A stretch of DNA of 59,018 nt, taken from contig JAEUQN010000020.1 in NCBI GenBank assembly GCA_016789725.1, positions 1-59,018 on the forward strand, in the 5' to 3' direction. The stretch comes from Blastocatellia bacterium (GTDB taxonomy: Bacteria; Acidobacteriota; Blastocatellia; RBC074). Under the pieces are notes generated by a model. The model did no database searches and was not told where the DNA came from. It was given only the letters and a program-made list of their open reading frames with translations. Positions 17,608 to 25,077 of the stretch are shown here, one piece after another. Each line of letters opens with the position of its first letter. The first letter of the stretch is position 1. Both the position numbers and the translations under genes were made by a program.

Positions 17608-18444
17608 TTACTTTAGCCCGGCACTCGATTTCGATATGGCGTGTGGTTTGACTTTTACATTCTCTGGTTTTGGAAGTTTCGCACGTTCCGCCGCAACCAT
17701 TTCCGACAGTGAATTAGTATCTATGGCACCGGGAATGATCTGGTCTCCGATGATATAAGCCGGTGTCCCGGCTATCTCCAGCGAGGTGGCAAGTTTCGCA
17801 TTCCGAGACAAGGCTTCGGCCATTTTCGCGTCGTTCATATCCTTTTGGAGTTGCTCGGCATTGAGGTTCAGCTTTTCTGAAATAAGCTTGACCGCTGCTT
17901 CGCCGACTTCATCGGTTTCTAACAGCGCCTGGTGAAACTCCAGATACTTTCCTTGCTGTTTTGCCGCCAAAGCCGCACGGGCAACGATTTCCGAGTTGGG
18001 ACTCATAATCGGAAACTCTTTGTAAACGATTCGCACTGACTTATCGGTTGCCGTCAGACTAGCGAGATTCGGCAAGCTATTTCGACAATGGCCGCAGTTA
18101 TAATCAAAAAATACCACCACGGAAACATCGCCATGGGGATTGCCAATCGTCGGTGAATCCTGATCTGAATAAATTTCAGACTTCAGTGCTTTTAGATTCT
18201 TCGCGATCAGTTCGCTTTTGGCTTTTTCTTCTTTGGCTTGCAACGCCTGCATCGCTTCCCGCAAAACTTCGGGGTTTTTCAATAAATATTCCCGCACAAT
18301 TTTTTCGATGGCCTGCTTGGCAGCAGTTGCATCGGAGGTCGAGGGTTTTACTTTTTCCTGCGCCGAAACAGTAAAACCTGAAAGACACAAGACAGTCACT
18401 AGCGCGACAGATTGAAATAGAAAGTTGTATGTTTGCCTCATCAT
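17608..18444 (-). CDS. DsbA/Com1-like periplasmic thiol oxidoreductase
   Basis: 278 aa. The signal peptide ('SVALVTVLCLSGFTVSAQ') is followed by a charged helical stalk at about 40-95 ('AAKQAIEKIVREYLLKNPEVL'), as in Com1/ScsC proteins where it drives oligomerisation. The thioredoxin-fold domain has active site Cys117-Gly-His-Cys120 ('FFDYNCGHCRNSLP') and the cis-Pro loop 'AGTPAYIIG'. It probably forms or isomerises disulfides in exported proteins. The Cys-rich secreted proteins upstream in the same cassette are plausible clients. I chose the ATG at 18444 because AAGGA precedes it and a terminator hairpin occupies the space where longer starts (18456, 18486) would place their leader. A hairpin terminator follows. 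Confidence 0.88.
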   Translation of the reverse strand: MMRQTYNFLFQSVALVTVLCLSGFTVSAQEKVKPSTSDATAAKQAIEKIVREYLLKNPEVLREAMQALQAKEEKAKSELIAKNLKALKSEIYSDQDSPTIGNPHGDVSVVVFFDYNCGHCRNSLPNLASLTATDKSVRIVYKEFPIMSPNSEIVARAALAAKQQGKYLEFHQALLETDEVGEAAVKLISEKLNLNAEQLQKDMNDAKMAEALSRNAKLATSLEIAGTPAYIIGDQIIPGAIDTNSLSEMVAAERAKLPKPENVKVKPHAISKSSAGLK

Positions 18445-18467
18445 ATTTTCCTTCATAGTTGATTTGA

Positions 18468-18509
18468 AAACGAGACGCTCAGACACAGTTCACTTTGAGC
18501 GTCTCGTTT
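18468..18509 (-). terminator. Hairpin terminator after Cys-rich protein gene
   Basis: Perfect 14-bp stem aaacgagacgctca / tgagcgtctcgttt with a 14-nt loop. On the minus strand it ends cgttttc, a short T-tract. It lies 18 bp after the stop at 18527 and before the DsbA-like start, so the DsbA-like gene may have its own promoter or be reached by readthrough. Confidence 0.8.
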
Positions 18510-18526
18510 ATTCATGAACAATGCCT

Positions 18527-20563
18527 TTAATCACGATAACGAACGGTAACAGCGGGGAAAGGCGTGTCCAGACTGCAGACCGGATTGGTAAAGGCTGCCG
18601 CCACGCCAACCAGTCCCGACGGGTCTATGACGCTGATAATGGAAAGTACGCTCTGCGCTGTCTGAACGCCGCTCGGTGCCAGCATCAACGAGAGATTCAC
18701 CCGCGCCCATTCCCTTTTTATCTGCTGGCGACCAATAGGCCCGAACCGATTGTTGATTTCCCGGTCAATTTCAGGGCTGGTGAGCGCCGCAAAATGCTTG
18801 GCGTATTGGTCGGAGTAGGAAGCAACGAGCCGTCCCCCCTGGGTGTAAACGACTCGGACTTTGTTGAGTTGGGTACCTGTATTCTTGACGTTGGTCAGGT
18901 TTTTCGACGCAGCTTCCACCAAATCTTCGCCAATAAATAACTTGGCTCGCGTAGCGGTCCGGCTCGCGCCGTCAGAGATAAAAGTCCCGCCTCGTTTCAA
19001 TGCATTGTAGAGCTTGGTGAGCCGTCCGGCATCAGCGTTCTGCGCTATCGCCCGTGCGCTGTTAGGCGCGACTTTCAATACGCTGGGCGGGAGCGCGTTG
19101 CCACGCAGGGCTTTTAATTCAGCGAGATTTGTTTTGGCTGCGGTCCCCAGAGTGGCTATCGAATACACGGCGTTGACCACCGAATAGACCATCACCGCCG
19201 TCGTGACACCACAGGTTGTTTTGTCAATGGCGCATCCCGCCGCGCACGCCTCTGGCTGAGAGGTCGGGCAATTCTGGTAGCAGGTCGGGCCTTCGCCGTA
19301 AAAGCCACTTTTACATTGCGGATAACACAGCAACCCCTTCTGTTCCAGCCCGGCGGCACAGGTCGTGATGGGGACACCGACCCCGCGCCCGTAACTTTTC
19401 TTGGCGCAATCGGTGCCGGTATTCGTCAGGCCGTCGGGACAAATCGGGCTGCACACGCAACAGCCGACGGCCTGAAAACCGGCCTTACATTTGGGGTAAT
19501 AAAGTGCTCCGTTCTTCTCGCAGCCTTGCGGGTTATCTTTTTCACAGCGTTGTTTTGCGCCGTCTAAATTAAACTCGCCGAACTTTAATGGATAACCAGC
19601 CCCGCGTCCGTAAGAGGCTGGCTTTTGACACAAGGCCCCGATGTCTTTGAAGCCTGCCGGGCAGTTGCTGTAACAGACAGGGCCAGCCCCGCCATAGCCA
19701 GCCTGACACGCCGGATAACAAAGCTGTCCGTCCTTGACGAGTCCGGCGGCGCAACCGAGCGTTTGGCCCGCGCCCCGGCCATAGCTGCTCTTGTAACAAT
19801 AGGGAGCCATCTGCGAAGAGGTCTTATCCGCAATCCATTTCATCACCAGCGCCATATCCTGCTGCGAGACCGGGTTGTTGACGACCTCAACCTCAAGCGG
19901 GTCGCTTTCATCAGGCGTAGCCACCTCATCTGCCGGATCGGTATCGTAAATGGTGAAATCAATCTTGCGTACTCCGGCTGGCACGACGAAACCATTGCTT
20001 AAGGTATACGAGGGTTGCATGGGCAGCGGGACCGTGGCGCACTGCTGGAGCGCAGTTTGCTGGTCTTTGGTTTTGATTGCCTCTGTCCAGCAGTTAATCG
20101 TTTTGGTTGCGTTCGTCGTGCCTTTACACAAAGCGCGTAATGACTGTTGGGACCAGGCCATGTGATGCGGTCTCACGGTTTCATTGGGTGCCGGACGGTG
20201 TACGATAACTTTCCGCTGCAAACCATTCTGGCAATCTATTTCACTTTGCGTTAAGCCCCAGGGATTATAATCAGCTTGTGACACAAAGCACTGTTTCGGG
20301 ATACCGGGGGCGGGGTCGCTGCCAAAAGCGGTCTTTGTACAGTCAAACCAATTAGTCGCTACTACATCTACCCATTTGCCGTTGGCCCCATACTTCACCA
20401 TTTTGGTTCCAGTAAAATTACAGCGTCCGCCTTCGCTGGCGCACTGCGTATAATCCGGCGGTGCTTGCGCGTTTGCACTTACCTGCACAAACAGCAAGCC
20501 AATTACGAGCAACCCCAGGCACAGACTGAAGGCCGTAATATTTTTAATGTTTCGTTTCGTCAT
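18527..20563 (-). CDS. Large secreted Cys-rich repeat protein
   Basis: 678 aa, unknown function. Signal peptide ('FSLCLGLLVIGLLFVQVSANA'). Residues of about 38-100 hold a module with 'CASEGGRCNFTG', 'YGANGKWV' and 'FGSDPAPGIPKQC', a pattern I associate with small Cys-bearing modules of exported bacterial proteins. A linker carries 'LRALCKGTTNATKTINCW', echoed in the tectonin protein at 22133. The central part has tandem Cys-rich repeats of the type C-x2-GL-x-(K/Q)-x-G-x-LCYP-x-C-x-(A/S)-G(Y/F), 'CPAGFKDIGALC' and 'SYGRG(A/V)G' (four copies of the last). The final 230 residues are Cys-poor and helical, with a hydrophobic segment 'SVLSIISVIDPSGLVGVAAAF' that could enter a membrane. It follows the phospholipase-D-like gene by 67 bp and probably forms an extracellular adhesion or toxin partner (inference). 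Confidence 0.7.
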   Translation of the reverse strand: MTKRNIKNITAFSLCLGLLVIGLLFVQVSANAQAPPDYTQCASEGGRCNFTGTKMVKYGANGKWVDVVATNWFDCTKTAFGSDPAPGIPKQCFVSQADYNPWGLTQSEIDCQNGLQRKVIVHRPAPNETVRPHHMAWSQQSLRALCKGTTNATKTINCWTEAIKTKDQQTALQQCATVPLPMQPSYTLSNGFVVPAGVRKIDFTIYDTDPADEVATPDESDPLEVEVVNNPVSQQDMALVMKWIADKTSSQMAPYCYKSSYGRGAGQTLGCAAGLVKDGQLCYPACQAGYGGAGPVCYSNCPAGFKDIGALCQKPASYGRGAGYPLKFGEFNLDGAKQRCEKDNPQGCEKNGALYYPKCKAGFQAVGCCVCSPICPDGLTNTGTDCAKKSYGRGVGVPITTCAAGLEQKGLLCYPQCKSGFYGEGPTCYQNCPTSQPEACAAGCAIDKTTCGVTTAVMVYSVVNAVYSIATLGTAAKTNLAELKALRGNALPPSVLKVAPNSARAIAQNADAGRLTKLYNALKRGGTFISDGASRTATRAKLFIGEDLVEAASKNLTNVKNTGTQLNKVRVVYTQGGRLVASYSDQYAKHFAALTSPEIDREINNRFGPIGRQQIKREWARVNLSLMLAPSGVQTAQSVLSIISVIDPSGLVGVAAAFTNPVCSLDTPFPAVTVRYRD

Positions 20564-20630
20564 AGTGGATGTTCCTCTCGTTTCTGTTGTTCAGGAATCT
20601 CTTCGTCCAGGATAAATTTTTCCTTCGCAG

Positions 20631-22085
20631 TTACGGCAAATCGCCCGGCATCGCCAGTTGAATGCCGCCGCGCTGTTTGATGACTTCTTTGAGAACGGCG
20701 GGTTTATTGGTAATGATGGCGCGTACTCCCAAATCAAGGTAGTTTGAGAGAGAGCCGGGTTTATCTATCGTCCACACCGTGGTGAGCCTCGTCACACCAC
20801 CTGCTTGCTGTTTCACGCCTTCAGAGATTTCTGAAAAGAAGGTATCGCCGAGGCATGACGTGATGCCTGTGCCATACGTGATTTTTGTACCCGGCGTGGT
20901 GGCTTGCAGTTTTTGCAGATTGGCAATAGTCGTTGTCACTTTGTTTTCAATGACTCGATCCATATCAATGCCGAAATACAGGCGGTCTTTATAGGCGGAG
21001 CTGGCGGCCCTTTTCGTTGCGGCTTCCAGATATTTGATCGCCGCCGATTTCGGCGCTCCGACCAGCACCATACCGCGATACCCTTTGGCAAAAAGCTCCT
21101 TGTTCAGCAAATCAATCATCTGGTTCCCGGCTTCGGCATTGGTACTTCCGTCTACTTTGCTGTCAATGTAGACCAGCGCCAGATTGGTCGTGGCAATTTT
21201 GTTGAGGAGCGTGGCGGGGATTTCTTTGGCTTCACAACTTTTCAGAGAAGAACAAACATTCCTGTTATCGCCACTGCCACCGCAGGAGCAGTCGCACGAT
21301 CCACCATGTCGGAACTCCGTCGGTCGCCCTGTGGCATCGAATTGAATATCCACCTCAACCCCATTGGCACCCTCAGCAATCGCCCAATCCACGGCGGCTG
21401 TGGTATTGGTCATGTGGGCGATATTGTAAAATCTCTTTGCTGTTACTGAGGCCGGAGGTTGCCAGTTGATATTGGCATTGCGCGGTACGGTATCAGGGCC
21501 ACGATAGCAACTGACGCCGGTGTTGGTGTAGCTGTAGGGGCATTCTTTATAGCAACGCGCGCCGCTTTTGAACTCACCTGCACCACAAGTCATCTTGTCC
21601 AACCCAAGCGTACTCGCAGGAAGAAAACAAGACACACCTGTGTTGGTATAACCCGCAGGACATTCCGTATAACAGCGAGCGCCTGATTTGAACTCCCCAG
21701 CCTTACAGGTCATGCTCCCCATGCCTTGCGTGCTCAACCCTTTTCCGCAATATGCGCCCATGTTTTTCCACCCCGGAGGGCAATCCGCCACCCGCGATGA
21801 CATTGCCTTCGTATCCGGCCCGCGTCCACAAGTAGCTCCGTTATTCGTGTATCCAGCGGGGCAATCGGCTACCCGTGATCCCTGATTCGTTTGTGTATCC
21901 GCTGGGCGAGTACACATCGCTCCGGTGTTGGTGTAGCCCGTCGGGCAATTCTGAGCCCACGACGTGCCACTCCCAACAGCCAATAAAACGATGGCTAGCA
22001 CTGCCATTACTGGGAGCGGTTGCCTGATGAATTGACTGAAGGTCAGGCATTGATGAGTTGTTTTTTCGATTGGTTCGCGGTTCAT
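20631..22085 (-). CDS. Secreted sphingomyelinase D/phospholipase D-type toxin homologue with Cys-rich N-terminal repeats
   Basis: 484 aa. A signal segment (about 24-45) leads to four or five Cys-rich repeats at 46-198 ('CPAGYTNTGVSC', 'CKAGEFKSGARCY'). The catalytic domain at about 215-470 matches the GDPD-like SMase D/PLD family of recluse-spider venoms: His224 ('NIAHMTN'), Glu244 and Asp246 ('GANGVEVDIQFD'), His260 and the disulfide-loop Cys ('FRHGGSCDCSCGG'), Asp308 ('LVYIDSKVD'), 'GTGITSCL' and 'VWTIDKPGSLSNYLDLGV', 'IITNKP'. Spacing of the His/Glu/Asp/His set is nearly that of the spider enzymes (H12, E32, D34, H47). It should cleave sphingomyelin or other choline/ethanolamine lipids to a (cyclic) phosphate plus headgroup. 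The start at 22085 has GGAGAAG eight bases upstream; longer in-frame starts lack this. It lies 47 bp after the tectonin gene. Confidence 0.88.
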   Translation of the reverse strand: MNREPIEKTTHQCLTFSQFIRQPLPVMAVLAIVLLAVGSGTSWAQNCPTGYTNTGAMCTRPADTQTNQGSRVADCPAGYTNNGATCGRGPDTKAMSSRVADCPPGWKNMGAYCGKGLSTQGMGSMTCKAGEFKSGARCYTECPAGYTNTGVSCFLPASTLGLDKMTCGAGEFKSGARCYKECPYSYTNTGVSCYRGPDTVPRNANINWQPPASVTAKRFYNIAHMTNTTAAVDWAIAEGANGVEVDIQFDATGRPTEFRHGGSCDCSCGGSGDNRNVCSSLKSCEAKEIPATLLNKIATTNLALVYIDSKVDGSTNAEAGNQMIDLLNKELFAKGYRGMVLVGAPKSAAIKYLEAATKRAASSAYKDRLYFGIDMDRVIENKVTTTIANLQKLQATTPGTKITYGTGITSCLGDTFFSEISEGVKQQAGGVTRLTTVWTIDKPGSLSNYLDLGVRAIITNKPAVLKEVIKQRGGIQLAMPGDLP

Positions 22086-22132
22086 AAGTTTAGCTTCTCC
22101 AGAATAAGTATGTGTCGTGCAGCAACAGTGGA

Positions 22133-23578
22133 TCACTGACAATTCCCGCCCTTCGCATCGAAAACCGTGCCCCAGGCTTTGAAGCAAAGTGTTCCGTTGA
22201 AGGCTTCTGGAACAGTGGTTTCCAGGACTTTGCCTTTGGTTGTCCCAACGCCCTCAATGACTACGCGAATCGGCATGCCTTTGGCCGTGTTGCGAGGAAT
22301 CACCAACGACTTTGAGACACCCAGTGAAATAGAGGACGTGGAAAGGGATTTCGCCATCGGCACCTGCGCACCGCCAGCAATCGTTTCGGTCACAAAATAA
22401 ACGACCGTCAGCTTGGCGGCATAGCCAGCCTCATTCTTGAATGTGATCGTTCTCTCTGCCTCAGGAGTCCCGTTGCTGCGCGGAGCAACGGGACTGGCAT
22501 TAGTTGCAGGAACGACGGGGCTGGGATTGGCAGCGGGAATGACCGGGCTGGGATTGGCGACGATGGGAGGTTTGGGCACTCCCGTCGTGGTCGCAAGCAG
22601 CCAAATATTGAAGGACGAATCAATACCCCATTTCGTACTGATGGACGAATTAATGCCCACTTTCGTACTATTCGGTTCAACCGCATACTCAATGTATTTC
22701 TCCGCCAACCCCGTCGTATCCTTTCCAGCGACCCAGGAAGTCGGCGATTCCCTGACGAATTTTTTGCCGCTCTGATCCACAATGAGAAATTGATCCGGGT
22801 TGGGTGTGTAGATCACCTGTTTGGCGTTGAGCGCGATCAAAGTTGTCCACCCGGAACCAGTCCAGCGGGCGACAGCCCCATCACTCATGACAATCCAGAC
22901 CTCGTTGCTGTTGGAAATGGCAATATCCACCGCAGTCGCGCCATTTGGCCCCGGCACCGGTTGCCACATTGCATTGACGCGACGATAAATCACTCCTGCC
23001 GAATTCACGATCCAGGGATTGCCCGAAGTATCCACTGCGATCCTGCGGGCGGCTCCACCAATCGTTGTCCAGCGTGATCCTGCCAACTTATGGATTTCGT
23101 AGTCATTCCCCACCGCATTCGTGCTGATGATCCAAACCTCACCATTTTTGGCATCAATATCTCTGGCGGCTCCCGGCATTTTGGTTTCCGAGGTCGTCGT
23201 CACAGTATTGCGTTTAGAGGCCGGGGAGGAGATCACGCGTTGACACGCCGCAATGCCTTTTTCCCAACTATTATGGGATTGAATCTCGCGCTGAAAACAG
23301 GCAATCGTGGCGTTCGCGTCAACTGTGTTTTGACAGAGTTTTGTAAGATTTCCGATACTCCAGTTCTTGTCGCCTGCCTGATTATAGGCAACCTTGCCTT
23401 GTGCTGCCTTGTAACAAGCCTGCTCCTCCGCTGTCGGTGCGGTGGCCGGTTGCGCCTGTGCCTGTCCCGTCAGAAATAAACAAGCCAGTATCAGCGCGCT
23501 GGTTGCGATTGAATTCCTGATCGCTTTACGTTCGGTCAGGAAGTGGTGAATTGTGCTTGCGGTTCGTTCACGGTTCAT
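22133..23578 (-). CDS. Secreted tectonin beta-propeller protein with C-terminal cytolysin-domain-4-like module
   Basis: 481 aa. Signal peptide ('IATSALILACLFLTGQAQAQ'); a small helical Cys domain at 50-118 ('LCQNTVDANATIACFQREI') related to a segment of the 678-residue protein. Tectonin-type repeats at about 134-330 have 'ARDIDAKNGEVWIIST', 'RRIAVDTSGNPWIVNSAGVI' and 'AVDIAISNSNEVWIVMSDG', the lectin-like propeller known from Physarum tectonin and fish-egg lectin. A linker at 335-372 has three imperfect repeats of 'NPSPV(I/V)PAA'. The domain-4-like module occupies 377-481 ('ITFKNEAGYAAKLTVVYF' through 'LCFKAWGTVFDAKGGNC'). The first gene of the secreted operon, it starts after GAGAAG. I infer a surface-binding protein with two binding faces, glycan and membrane. 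Confidence 0.82.
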   Translation of the reverse strand: MNRERTASTIHHFLTERKAIRNSIATSALILACLFLTGQAQAQPATAPTAEEQACYKAAQGKVAYNQAGDKNWSIGNLTKLCQNTVDANATIACFQREIQSHNSWEKGIAACQRVISSPASKRNTVTTTSETKMPGAARDIDAKNGEVWIISTNAVGNDYEIHKLAGSRWTTIGGAARRIAVDTSGNPWIVNSAGVIYRRVNAMWQPVPGPNGATAVDIAISNSNEVWIVMSDGAVARWTGSGWTTLIALNAKQVIYTPNPDQFLIVDQSGKKFVRESPTSWVAGKDTTGLAEKYIEYAVEPNSTKVGINSSISTKWGIDSSFNIWLLATTTGVPKPPIVANPSPVIPAANPSPVVPATNASPVAPRSNGTPEAERTITFKNEAGYAAKLTVVYFVTETIAGGAQVPMAKSLSTSSISLGVSKSLVIPRNTAKGMPIRVVIEGVGTTKGKVLETTVPEAFNGTLCFKAWGTVFDAKGGNCQ

Positions 23579-23622
23579 AAGTTCAGCTTCTCACTTGTGC
23601 TAGTTTTCAAGCAAAAATTCTC

Positions 23623-23738
23623 GCAGGCGACGGTAGCGCAACCAGCCGTGGTTGCGAGGCCCGGAGAGCGAATGCTTTCAATCGAAGGAATGGCGAGTTG
23701 AGCAACGCAACCATGGCTCGCTTGCGCTACTCCTGCTG
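23623..23738. repeat. Imperfect palindromic element
   Basis: Arms 'cggtagcgcaaccagccgtg' with gttgcg following (23630-23656) and the inverted 'cgcaaccatggctcgcttgc' with gctac following (23706-23731), around about 50 bp. It lies between the small tectonin-like peptide gene and the tectonin gene. Its arms differ from the cacgggg family, so it is a separate repeat type. Confidence 0.65.
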
Positions 23739-23744
23739 AGGCGA

Positions 23745-23849
23745 CTACTTCGCCTTGATCTTCCAGATGGCAAGGGCTGAATCAATCGCCCATTGCGTTC
23801 CGTCAATAGCAATCCTGGCGACTTTCATTCTGTTATCTTCGCACTTCAT
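23745..23849 (-). pseudogene. 34-residue remnant: leader of a cassette gene joined to one tectonin repeat
   Basis: A short open frame with an excellent ribosome site (GGAGGAG, eight bases before ATG at 23849), encoding 'MKCEDNRMKVARIAIDGTQW' and ending 'AIDSALAIWKIKAK'. The body resembles a single tectonin repeat (compare 'RRIAVDTSGNPWIVNSAGVI' in the neighbouring gene). The leader and first codons closely resemble those of the two-module protein at 11787 (ccggagga...ATGAA(A/G)TGCGAA). It occupies the place directly after the receiver gene, where the left cassette has its metzincin. I read it as a remnant of a lost effector gene; a real short peptide cannot be excluded. Confidence 0.55.
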
Positions 23850-23890
23850 AGATGTGACTCCTCCGGTGTAAGAAAGATTCAGCGCGGGGT

Positions 23891-24238
23891 TCAATTTCCG
23901 GCGCTCAGTAAGGTTCGTAGCTCTTCCAAATTTTCTTTCAGTACGAATGCCGTCGCCCCGACTGCCTCGGCAGCGCGGCGCGTGCGGGCATCGCCGAAAT
24001 CCGTGACCATGCAAATTTGCGCGTTGGGGTAAGTGGCCTTGATTTGCCGACTCGCCGTGAACCCATCCACGCGCGGCATTTGCAAATCCATCAAGACCCA
24101 GTGGGGGAGGTTTGTTTGATAGGCGGCAAAAGCTTCGTCGCCGTCTTCGCATTCGGTGATGACATCAACCACTTCGCTGATCGTCTCTCGAATCATCGCG
24201 CGCATCAGGGGGTTATCTTCAACGATCAGGATGTTCAT
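23891..24238 (-). CDS. Stand-alone response regulator receiver (CheY-like), right cassette
   Basis: Single receiver domain (115 aa): acidic pair Glu7/Asp8 ('ILIVEDNPLM'), phospho-acceptor Asp51 ('WVLMDLQMPRVDG'), Thr/Asp after 'ICMV', and 'FVLKENLEEL' with the conserved Lys. It has no output domain. It is a paralogue of the receiver at 13043-13405, and in both cassettes it stands between the kinase-regulator pair and the secreted proteins. I use the ATG at 24238 (the natural start of 'MNILIVEDN') rather than an upstream one at 24286, which would run through the dyad sites. No strong ribosome site is visible. A phosphate sink or scaffold role is inference. Confidence 0.87.
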   Translation of the reverse strand: MNILIVEDNPLMRAMIRETISEVVDVITECEDGDEAFAAYQTNLPHWVLMDLQMPRVDGFTASRQIKATYPNAQICMVTDFGDARTRRAAEAVGATAFVLKENLEELRTLLSAGN

Positions 24239-24277
24239 TGTGACAGAGATTGTCGTGGATTTATGGAAGGCTGAAAA

Positions 24278-24315
24278 TCCGTGCAACTACGGTTTCTTCT
24301 CCGTAGTTCTACGGA
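24278..24315 (-). promoter_or_regulatory. Tandem dyad sites upstream of right receiver gene
   Basis: Two 16-bp dyads, tccgtgcaactacggt (24278-24293) and the perfect palindrome tccgtagttctacgga (24300-24315), with centres 22 bp apart. They begin 40 bp upstream of the receiver start, a position where an activator could contact RNA polymerase. The shared core CGTAG-TT-C/AA-CTACG and the 22-23 bp spacing match the pair at 13470-13508. Candidate binding sites for the adjacent LuxR-type regulator. Confidence 0.65.
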
Positions 24316-24335
24316 TGGTGAGGTTTGAACAGGAA

Positions 24336-24410
24336 TCGGTACGGTACGACGAGCGGTAGCGAGTTGGTCGTGCGGGCACCCGGTCGCTACCGCTCGCGGT
24401 ACTGCACCGA
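24336..24410. repeat. Palindromic element between regulator and receiver genes
   Basis: Two 28-base arms, tcggtacggtacgacgagcg... (24336-24363) and its inverted partner ending ...gcggtactgcaccga (24383-24410), with a 19-nt loop. It starts eight bases after the LuxR-type regulator stop, so it could terminate the kinase-regulator transcript. The left cassette carries an unrelated palindrome (cacgggg family) at the equivalent place. Confidence 0.75.
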
Positions 24411-24417
24411 CTCGCTT

Positions 24418-25077
24418 TTACGCTTCGAGATTTCCTACATTTTCTGCCGCAAACTTCATCAGCGCGTGGCGTCCTTTGAGATCAAATTTTTCGCTGATGT
24501 TCAGCCGATGTTGTTCGACGGTGCGCACGCCCATATTCAATTCAGCCGCGATTTCTTTGTTCGTTTTGTAGGCCGCAATCAGTTTTAGGACTTTGCGTTC
24601 AGTGAGGGTGAGATGGTCAAGCTGTGAAGCTTTGGCAGGAGCGGCTTGCACCTGGCGAATGCGCTTGAGCAGGAAGCCGGTCAATTGCGGACTGATAAAT
24701 TCTTCTCCGTTGACGACCGCGTTGATGCAATCAATCACTTCTTCAGCGGCGCTGTCTTTGACCAGAAACCCTTTCACACCCAAATCCAGCGCGGCGTTCA
24801 GGAATTGTTCATCTTTGTGCATCGTCAGGAAAATGAATTGCAGCGTCAGTCCTTTTTCACGAACAGCCGTCAGCACGTCAAAGCCGCTCGCCTTCGGCAT
24901 ATCAATATCCAGCAGCGCGACATCGGCCTGACAATGCAACAACCGCTCAATTGCTTCCGCGCCGTCTTTGGCTTCGCCCATGACTTCCATATTCAGTTCG
25001 AGCGCGATCAATTGTCGCAAGCCACCACGAAAAATCGGGTGATCGTCAGCGATGAAGATTTTGATTTTTTCCGTCAT
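24418..25077 (-). CDS. LuxR/NarL-type DNA-binding response regulator, right cassette
   Basis: 219 aa. The receiver has Asp11/Asp12 ('IFIADDHPIFRGG'), phospho-acceptor Asp57 ('ALLDIDMPKASG') and 'FLVKDSAAEE'. The C-terminal LuxR domain has 'LTLTERKVLKLIAAYKTNKE' and 'GVRTVEQHRLNISEKFDL'. The start overlaps the kinase stop as ATGA (25074-25077), just as in the left cassette. It is a paralogue of the regulator at 13700-14356, and the recognition helices differ slightly ('LRTVEKHR' against 'VRTVEQHR'), so cross-regulation of the two dyad pairs is possible. Confidence 0.93.
   Translation of the reverse strand: MTEKIKIFIADDHPIFRGGLRQLIALELNMEVMGEAKDGAEAIERLLHCQADVALLDIDMPKASGFDVLTAVREKGLTLQFIFLTMHKDEQFLNAALDLGVKGFLVKDSAAEEVIDCINAVVNGEEFISPQLTGFLLKRIRQVQAAPAKASQLDHLTLTERKVLKLIAAYKTNKEIAAELNMGVRTVEQHRLNISEKFDLKGRHALMKFAAENVGNLEA

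Noticed and set aside
18468..18509. Regulatory dyad (operator) reading of the inverted repeat
   Set aside because: The 14-bp stem followed by a T-tract just after a stop codon fits a terminator better than an operator.
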